Below, piece by piece: positions 12,901 to 24,900 of a DNA stretch of 64,000 bases (position 1 is the stretch's first letter; each line of letters opens with the position of its first letter). The translations under genes were made by a program, and so were the position numbers. The notes under the pieces were generated by a model. That model made no database searches. It was given only the letters and a program-made list of their open reading frames with translations, and was not told the origin of the DNA. This DNA is from Plazaster borealis (Eukaryota > Echinodermata > Asteroidea > Forcipulatida > Labidiasteridae): NCBI GenBank assembly GCA_021014325.1, contig CM037463.1:7323001-7387000 (forward strand), given 5' to 3'.

Positions 12901-15900
12901 ACACCGGGGCGAACCCCTTTTCTTTATGATAAGTGCCCTTGGTTCTCTTGCGTGCATTACACAACATGTGTCTTGCCCAAAGACACAAGTGTCTCGACTG
13001 GGACTTGAACCCACACTCTGCTGATCAAAAACACCAGAGCTTGAGTCCGTTGTTCTTATCTGCTCTGCCACGACACGCCAGAATTTTTGTTCAGCTTGAC
13101 TATGTAACAACTTTGAGAGAACCTTTTACTCATGACATCACGTGTCATGGCTGAGTGGTCTAGTGTACCAGACTCAAGTTCCAGTGGCTATAATTCATCG
13201 GCATGTGGGTTTGGGTCTCCCGGAAGATTGCAGCTTATTATTTTTATCAAAACTTGATGAAAAAAGGGTCACATCTAAAAAAACAAAATAATACTAAATA
13301 AAATGGCCATCTTGTAGCCATTCCAACAGCTTTTTTCCCACGTACTGCATCTCTTTGGAACTCCTTGCCTGTGCATGTTTCCCTCCACCCTACAATCTAG
13401 ACTGTTTTAAGAGGAATATCAATTCCTACCTTTGAGTTATTTTCGTGTTTTCTTGTAGTCCCTTACCAAGAGTGGCTTTTAGCCTTGTTTGGGGCAAATT
13501 TGCATTTTAAACAAAAGGCTTTGGGAGGGTAAGGGTTAAGGAGTTCATTGTAATAATGGATCATTACTTCTCTCTGCAGGTGTGGCAGTTCTCCAAAAAC
13601 AAGTTGAACTTCCTCAACCCTTTCAAGATGAGACTCTCCATCATCTTTGGTGTCATCCATATGCTGTTTGGAGTTCACCTCGGTCTTCTCAATCATATGT
13701 AAGTTTATTTGCATGTTGTGGCCGAGCGAATAAGAACACCGGACTCAAGCTCTGGTGTTGCTGATCAGCAGAGTGTGGGTTCAAGTCCCGGTTCTGACAC
13801 TTGTGTCCTTAAAGCAAGACACTTAACCATTATTGCTGTGTCCTTGCTGTGTCCTTTGGATGGGATGTAAAGCCTTTAAGTCCCGTTTGTTGTGTAATGC
13901 ACGTTAAAAAACCCTGTACACTTTTCGTAAAAAGAAGGGGTCTGCCCCGGTGTTCCTGGTTTGATTGGCAGCATATTGCGCAACAGCACCCTGTAAACCA
14001 TTACATGGTGCTATGTTAATGGAAAAGGTGTCATACTTCAAAAACTTAGCTCCACATAAATTGCAGGAAAAATACTGAATGTTGGGGTGCCATGAGCGTC
14101 ACTGAGTGACGGATTTGAGCATTATATAAGAAGCCACTAATGTTATTATTTTTATTATTTAATTACTTTGTTCGCCAGTTGACGCCGGCATTTTCTTAAC
14201 TTTTACCGTGCCCTTCCTTCTATCTGTCCCATAGCGTTACGGCCATAGGGGCGATGTTGTGATGGCATTTGTCACCAGAGCCTCCATTTTGTCTCGGTCT
14301 GACACTTGTGTGAACTGTATAATCAGTGAGCTTCCAACATTGAAATTTGTTTTGTTGTTGTTGATCATATCTTTGTTTCTTGTGAAACTGCTCAAAATGT
14401 CCTGTAAACTCTACGTTGTATTTTAATGTTCTTGTACAGGCACTGTGCAAATCAGCCCTTGGGCTGCTCAGAGTGTTTTTTAATAAACCAATAATAATAA
14501 TAAAAACTATGATTTGTTTTATGCTTATGAATCCTACATTTTACCTATAAATTTTGTTGTGAGGTTTTTTCATACTCTGTGTAGATGTTTGATGATTCAT
14601 GTTTGCTTTTGTTTTCTTAAATAATTATTAGACTTGAGGCCATGTCACATTTAAATTTACAGGCAACCAGTTCCAGGCAATTTCCAATAAGACAATTTAT
14701 TCACATGTCAGTTTCCTCATTATTTTCCTAGGGTTAGTGAGTTACAGCCAGAAGAATGTATCTTGTGCTGCCGAAGTGTTCCTTTTGCATGCAGTGCAGT
14801 TGGTTGCCTCCAAGTTGCCTGACAAAAAATGGCCCTATGTGACATGGCCCTAAAGTCTAAAAATCAAACCATTTGTATTTGTGGCGTGTCGTGGCCGAGC
14901 GGTCTAGTTCACCGGACCCAAGCTCTGGTGTTGTCAGCAGCAGAGTGTGGGTTCAAATCCCGGTCATGACACTTGTGCTCTTGAGTAAGACACTTAACCA
15001 TGATTGCTTCGTAAAAAGTTGGGCATGATTGCTTCGTAAAAAGTTGGGAAGGTATTGCATTCTGCTCTACCAGCCAGGCTCATAGTGGATGATACCCATG
15101 CCTACATCCTTACGGACTGGACTGAGGTAGGAGGTAACCTGTTTTCAGCCCCAGGTGTGGGTGTGTGCCCCTGGTGGCAGTTGATTGGGGTTGATAGCCC
15201 AAATCAGTTAAGTGTAGCCCTCACCTTGAAGTGGCCGTCCAGCCTTGTGATGTTAGGCAATCTCTCATACAAAATTAAAAAATTGAACTGAATTGTACCG
15301 GGTATAAATAATGTACAGTTTAAGTAGCTTTTTCCTTCTTGTCTTCCCTTCTTAATCCTTTTCCTGCCCTCAGACACAGGGGCCATTACAGCAACATCTT
15401 CCTGGAGTTTATCCCCCAGCTCCTCTTCCTTGTACTAATCTTCGGCTATCTTGTGGCGCTCATCGTCATCAAGTGGCTCTCCTATGATGCCATAAGCTCT
15501 GAGCAGGCCCCTAGCATCATTAACATGTTCATCTTCATGTTCCTGTTCACCAACAAGCCCGAGCTGTATATGTTTCCCAATCAGGTATGACAAGTGGGAA
15601 TTTAGTATTACTGGACCAAATGTTCTCTAGACCCTAGGCACAATGGTTCTGTAGGCCCTAGGCACTAGTGTTCTCTATGCACTAGGCACCAGTGTTCTCT
15701 ATGCACTAGGCACCAGTGTTCTCTATGCACTAGGCACCAGGGTATTTTTTCTTCAGATACTTTGTTTAAAGGCACTGAACACGTTTGATAATTGTCAAAG
15801 ATCAGTGTTCTCACTTGGTGTATCCCAACATATGCATAAAATAACAAGCCTGTGAAAATTTGGGCTCAATTGGTCATCGAAGTTGCAAGAAAATGATGAA

Positions 15901-18900
15901 AGAAAAAACACCCTCGTTGTACAAATTTGTGTGCTTTCAGATAGGAATAAGAGGCTTCTTGCAAGAAGTCTTTTATTATTTTCGTGAGAAATTACCTCTT
16001 TTTCAAAAACTACGTTACTTCAGAGGGAGTCGATTCTCACAATGTTTTATACTATCAACAGCTCTCTGTTGCTTGTTACCAAGTCAGTTTTTATGCTAAT
16101 ATATATTTTGAGTAATTACCAAACGTGTACAGTGCCTTTAAATATAAAAATAGTTTATTAAGGCAGCACAGTTGGCGTTCCAAGTTTGCATGCAACTTTT
16201 TTAGAGTAGAGAAAATAATGCTTGAAGAATTTTCTATTAAGCATAAAAGTAAGTGGGAACCGGCTTCAAACAGTCACTCTCTATGGCATTTTGGCTGGTG
16301 ATCTCTGTTTAATCAGAACTCCAGTACTAAGCAAGTTTTACACGTTTGGTAATTACTCAAAACATATATTAGCTTAAAAACTTACTTGGTAAAGAGCAAC
16401 AGAGAGCTGTTGATAGTATAAAACATTGTGAGAAACGACTCCCTCTGAAAGAACGTAGTTTTTGAGAAAGAGGTAATTTCTCACTAAAATATTTGAATCT
16501 GAAAAAGACTTCAGGCCTGAAGCGAAAGCACACACATTTGTGCAACAAGGGTGTTTTTTCTGTTATTATTTTCTTGTAATTTGGATGACCAATTGAGCCC
16601 AAATTTTCACAGGCTTGTTATTTTATGCATATGTTGGGATATACCAAGTGAGAACACTGGTCTTTGACAATTACCAAATGTGTCCAGTGCCTTTAAACAC
16701 TGGTGTGAAATTGGATTCAGAATCACTGAAAATTGTGTGTTTTTTGTGTGTGTTTTTTTCTTTTATTCAGTACTATGTCCAAATGGGACTTGTTGCCACT
16801 GCAGTGCTTTGCGTCCCAGTGTTACTATTTGGCAAGCCTGTGTATCGACTCATGAAGCATCGTTTGAGGACAAACTCATACCAGGTAAGAAATATTCCGC
16901 TCGAATGTTTGAGCAGAAATTGTAGTTTTTCTGTTTGACCAACACCATAGAAGAGATGATCACTTGGAATTTAAAAACGAGAAAAAGCTAAATGAGTGAC
17001 GAGTCCATGGTGTTTATGCAAGCGATTTCTGGACAATTTTTGTAGTTTCTTGTGAGTAAAAGCATACTGGTTTAACCTTTTCATGCACTTTTATTTATTT
17101 GTTGTGATAAATTTATCTTATGGACACTTTCATTATTTACTTAGTTTTTTACAAATGGTGACTTCCCAAAAAACAGGTCATATTAGCACCCTCAAGAGTC
17201 CTCTTTCCCTTTCTGAAAACTGTGTGGCCGTGTGATCTTTATTTTTTGTTTTACAACTATTTTCCTGAAGAGATTTAAACCGGTCGCTAGCGACCGGTAG
17301 GTGCGTGAAAGACTTAAAAGAAAAAAAACTTTGAAATCTTGGAAAATCTAGGCCTGAGAAAATGTTACCCTCTGTCATCTCTGAGAAAAATGTATTCAAA
17401 AGTAAAATTGTTTCTAGCACCAGCCCCAAGCAGTCGACCCAATGCACCACCGTCACTCTCGGCTACTGTCTGCCACTCATGCCATTTTGAGAGTCAAATC
17501 GCACATCAACATTACGGTTAGTGTGTCGTGGCCGAGCGGATAAGAACACCGGACTCAAGCTCTGGTGTTTCTGACAGCAGAGTGTGGGTTCGAGTCCCGG
17601 TCATGACACTTGTGTCCTTGAGCAAGACACTTAACCATTATTGCTGCGTCCTTCGGTCGGGACGTAAAGCCGTAGGTCCCGTGTGTTGTGTAATGCACGT
17701 AAAAGAACCCAGTGAACTTATCGTAAAGAGAAGGGGTTCACCCCGGTGTTCCTGGTTTGATCGGCAGCATATTGCGCCACAGCACCTTGTAAACCATCAC
17801 ATGGTGCTATAAAGGAAAAAGGTCTCATACTTCAAAACGTAGCTCCACATGCCTTGTAGGAAAAAATACTGAGCGCCTTGATACGCCCCTGGGGGTGTGA
17901 TAAAGCGCTATATTATAAGAAACCAGTATTATTAATATTATTAGCATGTAAACACTGCATCACCTAAAATGCACACTACACTGGATAGCACACGGGGACA
18001 TTGACTCCCAAAATGGCAGGGATTGTTGTGATGATGACGTCAGGTGATTGAGGTCAATAGATGTAAACATAAGAAGATAGATGGGCACACACAATTTCAC
18101 TGACTGTTTTCTTCAGGCGTGGATTTCTCAGGATTTTTTTCCTGATTTCAGGCTTTACTCAAATTTTCTTGAAAGAAGTAAAGCAAGCACCAAAGGGAGA
18201 AAGAAATAGTCCACTTTGTGTGCAAACTTGAGTTTTGTATTTCTGATGAGGCATAGAGACTGTGAACCTCCTGAACTTGGAAGGTTCCGGGTCTAGATTA
18301 AGGGGGTACCCAGACCTGCAAACCATTTTCAGGAATGTTCACATGGGTTAAATCTCATCCCTGTTTCTTGTAGACATGAGTGTTTGTTTCGATTGTTTTA
18401 CTGGTGACTGTCATACTGGTCATCAAAATATGATTCATTTTTGTTATGTTTGGGGGGGGGGGGGAGGGGAACAGATGTCCTATTCCTCAAAACAAGGATG
18501 TTGAGGTTTTACCCAAATCCATTTAGGGGGTTAGCAGCTGACAGTTCTGTTCACCTGTGATCGGTCATTTTTCTTCTACCTGCAATCCCAAGGTTGATGC
18601 ATGTTTTTGTTTTGGTCTTCACTTGAACTTCACCCTCCCCCAACTCGTAATCACACATACTGTCAGAATGCCCAGTTTACGTAGCCCCCTTCAGTAGCTC
18701 CTGGTACTAGGTACTTCTATGTTTTTTTCTAAACCACATTACTTTAACAGAATGAACATTGTTTTGTTTGTTTGAGTTGGGAAGAAATTAATTTTTAGTT
18801 GTAGTCTTGTAGCTGAATCAGCCAGCACTTAGTAAACACTTCTTCGGTTGTGGTGAGTGAGTTCTTGGGTTTTGAAGGCAGTGTACACTCTTGGTAAGAA

Positions 18901-21900
18901 AGCCCTGACGTGCCGTACTGCATGGCTGGAAACTCTTAATGGAAAAATGCAAATTCATATCGAGCTTAATGTTTTTCCAAATGCCTGCAGGCAACACACC
19001 AGAAATGTTTTGAAACGTAACGTCTCTGCCCCCTTTCAACATAAAAGTGTTGGCACTTGTTTTGATAGAAATTACTTAAGTTTTATTATTTAATTTTATT
19101 TCAATTCTTTGGGCAAAACAATAAATATTACGAGCAGAGGCCGTCCGGGTAATGGCAAAAGTTTAAAAAAAAACTGTCATCAAAAAAGATGGGCCCTCCC
19201 TTTTTTTTAAAGAAACAAAAAGTAGCAAACAGCATACTAACTCAAGTGACCTGCAGTGTAAATGCAAAAAGTGTTTGTGGCCTCAAGTTCTGACCCCCCT
19301 GCAGAGTCTGTCTCAAATGTTTTTAATTTAATTGATTTTTTTAAGCTATGGGAATATACATTTCCCAGGCCACAGAGGCCATGGCTTCTGTTGCCCTTGT
19401 CTTGGGCCTTGGTGCCCTTTTCAAAGGTTCCCCATAGATTTCAAGATATTTTCTTTCCCAACGGAAATGCCCTCTGCAAAACAAAAAAAGGCCTTGCCCT
19501 CTCAAAGATGAAATTCCAGACCTGCAGTCTTTCAGAAAAAAACAATGGTGCACCATTCCTGAAAAAGAATCAACAGATTCGTGAAGAAATAAAACTTCCA
19601 ATACTACAGCTAAATAAATGTTGACTATTCATATTCCATGTCATGCAGCAATAAGATATCATCAGTGGATGAATCTTTCTATATATGCGTTCCCTTTTTT
19701 TTTCACAAAATGGCAAGAAGCTATTTCTTGTTTGTCTACGAGTTAAAAAGAGTCAGTTTATTTTTCTCCTTTTAATTGCTCTGGATTTTTACCGAATTGT
19801 GTACACACCCTTCAACTTACTCTTTTGGTTAAATTTTGTTTGAAATATTTTTTTTAGCATGAGCTTCATGGTAGCCTTCACAAAAGTCCGACGGAATTTG
19901 AGAAATCTTACAAATTTCTCAATTTTCCTTTTTAAATGTTTAGATTCAGAACCAGCTCTGTTACATCCGAACACGCATTCCATCAGAAGCATTCCCCTCG
20001 CAGATGCATAATTTTTTAGTTAGCTACCCTGTGAAATAGCTTGTCCGATGGTGTCGGAATTCCAGTTGGCTAAGGGGGTTTCTTTCGCTGCCTGTCACCT
20101 CTTTACACCCCAGTTTGAATCTTACTTCAAACTGGACCCTTGCATGTGGATTGGGTTTTCAGTCGTACCTGATTGCATGGGTTTCGCACCCATCTCACCC
20201 CCCCCCCCTCACACCCCACATCTAAAACTGAGATTTCTTCAACATCTTCTCCTCTGAGGTGTTTTGAGGCCATTGTTTTACAGTGCTAGGCTCTTTTGAT
20301 GGCTCCTTAGTTTCATTACCAGAAAGATTAAATAGTAGTATGCAACTATTGGATGTATTTGAGTGCTTTGTGGCAGAATGTAATCACGAGGTAAAATCTG
20401 GACTATTCTTATTCTGTTTCACGAGGATAAGCCAAGTGGAAAAGCCAGATTGCACAGAGTGTGGCGTGTCGTGGCTGAGCGGATAAGAACACCGAACTCA
20501 AGCTCTGGTGTTTCTGATCAGCAGAGTGTGGGTTCGAATCCCAGTCGTGACACTTGTGTCCTTAAGCAAGACACTTAACCACATGCTTCGTCCTTTCGGA
20601 TGGGATGTTAAGCCGTAGGTTCCGTGTGTTGTGTAATGCACGTAAAAGAACCCAGTGCACTTATCGTAAAGAGAAGGGGTTCGCCCCGGTGTTCCTCCGG
20701 TGTTCCATAGCTGCATATTGCGCCATAGCACCTTGTAAACCATTACATGGTGCTATGCAAAGGAATAGGTCTCATACTTCAACACGTAACTCCACTTACC
20801 TTGTAGGAAAAATACTGAGCGCTTTGAGACACCCATCGGGAGTATAAAGGGCTATATAAGAACTGTGTATTATTATTATTATTACAATTTGCCACAATGC
20901 ACTCAAATGTATCCAGTATTTGTTTTATACAACTCACACACTGTCATTTGAATTTTTTTCACAATACACACAAAATACACACAAAGACTCAACCACTTCA
21001 CACTCTGAAAAGTCTTTTTAAAAACCTTCTACACAACGTGGGGGACTCCTTGTAGACACCAACCTTGTCCGCCGTGACATGACCTTGGCCTGGTTTGAAC
21101 AAACAGGTGGGGAACGATTATGTTGGAACTGATGCTATGAAGCGTCCAATAATTATACATATTGGACTCCAATATAAATTGTGGAGTGTCACGGCAGCAT
21201 ACATAGCAAATAAAGGATGACAAGTGATGCATGTCCCACCAATCAAGTTACAATGATCTGTGTGTGTGTGGTATAAAATAATTGTTGCATATCAGTACAC
21301 CTGTCTGTCTCATGCATATCATATATTGCCAGCAGTAGAAACACTTTCACAGATTCAAACACTAGAAGTCCTGTGCAAATGGATTTACCTGGTAAGTCTG
21401 CTGCCACCTAGCGCCCCAAAGGGGACATGTATGCTCAATATGTAAAAACAGTGAGATGGAATGCTAAGTAATGTAATCATCCATCATGATGCTAATTGCA
21501 TACGGGTCCTTCTGCCTCTGTTGTAATTTCAAATATTTTCTCTTGCCGCTTCATCATCTCTGTGCCACGTTCCATTTCCAATAATTGGAACCATAGGTTG
21601 GCATTTATTAGTGCATTGCCAGCATCAAGGAAGTTGGTGAGCAGTGAGTGCCGACAAAAAAAAAGCAAGAACTTTTGAACTGTACTTAAGTAAACCTCTC
21701 AATCAGCCAAGGATTTCCACGTAACAAGCAATCCACTATCACTGCACAGCATCCATAATGGTCAACTGAAGCATCAGGTTCCAATTTTATGGCTCCGCTT
21801 ACCGCGGATTTCTACGCTTACGACCAATAGACTTGCATGCTTTACAGGGCGCTTTCAGCGCAGACTTCCGCGGTAAGCAGAGCCATGAAATTGGAAACTA

Positions 21901-24900
21901 TTGAGCAGGGTGGCTTTAAAAACAAACACGATTTTTTCATAATTGGGGATAGAGATGAAAATAAAGAACCTGGATAAATCACTTCATTTGTGAGGTCAGA
22001 AGAAGGAGGAACTTGGGGAAGACTAATTATTATTTCATTTTTCATTTGGAATACATTCTTACATATTTCAAGTGTAGCATCATCAATTTAAATTACAATG
22101 CTCCAAAACTATTGTTAGTTGCTCTAAGTGAAATATGAGCTGATTTTGAGTACATTTTTTAAAACCAAAGTGACATAAAATTACCCAAGTCCTTCAACGA
22201 CACTTCATCAAATTCAAACCGCCATTTTTCATACATCCCATAATACTTTTGTGCAGGTTGCCATGACAGCAATTGTGTATTTAAAGCACTACTATTGCAT
22301 GATCTGCATGATTGCTTTTAATTCTTTATTAAAAAATAAAAAGAGCATTGCAAGTTGGCATTTTGTTTTCCTGTTCTGTTCTCCTCCACCGTGTCTGTCC
22401 ATCCACTTTGGGGTTTTATGTTTTTGCTCATCTGGACACCCTCGTCCTTGGGCCATGATACTCTCCCCCCGCCCGTTCCAAACCACACCCATTCATCAGC
22501 CCAAAATGCGGTTTCCGACGATTCTAATGCAGCGTGTGAGCGGCCACGGGGACAGCGTGCAGATCATATTCCAGGACTCGCTCAACAGCCAGTACCAGAG
22601 TGAGAGCTCTAGCCAGGGCGGGAACAGCGTGGAGGTGGATGGAGAGGACGTGTTTGGAAAGGATTCGCCTCATGGGGAGGAAAAGGTCAGTGTGAGTGTC
22701 AAATTTCAGGCCGGCTCTTAGAGGGATTGTATACGTTTGGTAATTGTATTCAATCCTATCTAGTTGTAGATATACCATAAAAATAACCTGTGAAAATTTC
22801 ATTTCAAAATGTGGTAGCGTTATTGAGATATTGCCGAAAATCTGGGGCTGTTATGTCCACGCAGGAAGAATAACCTGCAATTGGAATACACTATCTGAGA
22901 AACGTTACTGGCGGTAACGCTTCTCAGATTCAAATTTTTGGGAATAAAAAGTGATATATTTTTCGATAACCGCAGTTCTTCTTACCAAGTAAGTTTTCAT
23001 TGCCATTAATTTTCAGGGCAGAAAAAATATGAATTAATTAGCCTGAAAAGTCTATTAAAGCCTACACCATGTGTACATGTGTAGGTTAGCGCTTCTTATT
23101 GATAAAAATACCCTACACTTTTCCAAGAACTAAATATCATGCCTGCATATAGGAAGGATTATTTGTTGCTTTTTAATGTAACAAATTACCTTTTTTACTG
23201 TCAGTGTCATGCAACTTTGCTTTTAAAATTGCTTTTTGAGCCCTTACTCCTTACCCCTTACTCTTATGTCACTTCACACCAACATGTTTGGACTTGGATA
23301 AGATTGGATTGCCCAACCCAGTGATAATCAAAGGTCTTTTGGGCGTATAGCCCTTAGTCCTTCTGAATCTTTCATCTCAGCAAATGGGATATACAAGGAT
23401 TTTGGGAGAGTTGGTGTTTTTAATGTACAAATGGACATGTTGTTTTCAAATGTTAAATTCACTCTTTTCACTGTTTTCACTTTTCACTGTTTTTTTTAAC
23501 CAGTATTTTTGATGACTGCTCTATATTCCGACACCCCTATGTTCCGACAACCATATGTTCCGACACCCCTATGTTCCGACAACCATATGTTCCGACACCC
23601 CTATGTTCCGACAACCATATGTTCCGACACCCCTATGTTCCGACAACCATATGTTCCGACACCCCTATGTTCCGACAACCATATGTTCCGACACCCCTAT
23701 GTTCCGACAACCATATGTTCCGACACCCCTATGTTCCGACAACCATATGTTCCGACACCCCTATGTTCCGACAACCATATGTTCCGAAAATCTCCTCATC
23801 AGGGTAAGGGTTAGGGTTAGGAAAATACTGTAGGGGTGTCGGAACATAGGGCCGTCGGAACATAGGACCGTCGGAACATAGGACCGTCGGAACATAGGTG
23901 TGTAACCGCATTTTCATGTACAAACTGCCGTGCAAATGGACTGCAATTTATTATCAAGTGTGTCTGGTTTCTGATCTCTATCTTGCAGTTTGAGTTTAGT
24001 GAGGAGTTGATTCACCAGTCCATTCACACCATCGAGTACTGTCTAGGATGTATATCCAACACTGCATCCTACCTGCGTCTATGGGCTCTGAGTCTGGCTC
24101 ATGCAGGTATGTTTTGGTTCTCGCTAAATCGTATTATCCCAAACCATCACCGCGTTTACCCACATATATATATGTATATTTATATATATAATAAGTAGGG
24201 TAGATGGCCTTAGCTTTCGATCCAGACCGGACCTTCTTCAGAGGCATAAAACAAGTACAAACAAATACATATCCATTTATAGAAAAAGAGAGGGGAAAGG
24301 GATTAAGGGAAGGATCCAGAAAGAAGCGGGAAAATTATAGCCAATCAAAGTTTCTATTTCAGAAACAATTGGTGGCTATGAACCAATAGGAGTAAAGTGG
24401 TGAGGACAAAGGATGTATAGTATGAAAGGATGGAATACTGGACCATAAAAGTGGTAAATGCATTGTTCGATAACAATGCAGGGAAACATGAAAGGGTAGG
24501 ATAGGAGAGCAAGTTGCATCATGATGCAACTAACAATGGTCAATTAAAGAATGGCAAGATCAAAGGTAGGATGATATTAAAAATAGGTGTGAGGGACCTG
24601 TGGAAAAAAGGTTACTACATGAGATATTTATAGTAAGAAATTTATAAAAGCAAATTATTGACAGAAAAAAATGTGTTGATTTACACTTTATTTACAGAAT
24701 ATATACAACAAATGAATTATCAGGCAGAGGAGTGAAGTGGAGGGTAATGGGAAGTTATTTAACACCAGTGTTTATGTTTAGTCCAAAGGGTTGGACTGTC
24801 TTGAGTTGGTGAATCCAGTGTGATTCTCTATGCTTGCGGTGTGTGTCATCACCATTGCAAGCTTCAATCACCAGAAGTTCAACATCCTTGACACTATGGT

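Noticed and set aside
17524..17606. tRNA-Leu(CAA) gene
   Set aside because: The head folds like tRNA-Leu, but it is joined to a 340-bp body and (tta)n tail seen in several other copies, so it is the head of a SINE. The same holds for 13714, 20462 and the heads of the other families.
22251..22532. Longer 5' extension of the ATPase acidic-loop exon
   Set aside because: The frame is open upstream but reads hydrophobic, Pro-rich sequence unlike subunit a. The acceptor at 22532 joins in phase with the previous exon.
23805..23821. Telomere or chromosome end
   Set aside because: There are only two to three TTAGGG-like units inside a gene, between minisatellite arms. The same holds at 26950-26982.
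23509..23833. Three overlapping frames with repeated [18 protein letters not shown] peptides
   Set aside because: They are translations of the 32-bp tandem repeat, one in each frame, with no sign of coding selection.
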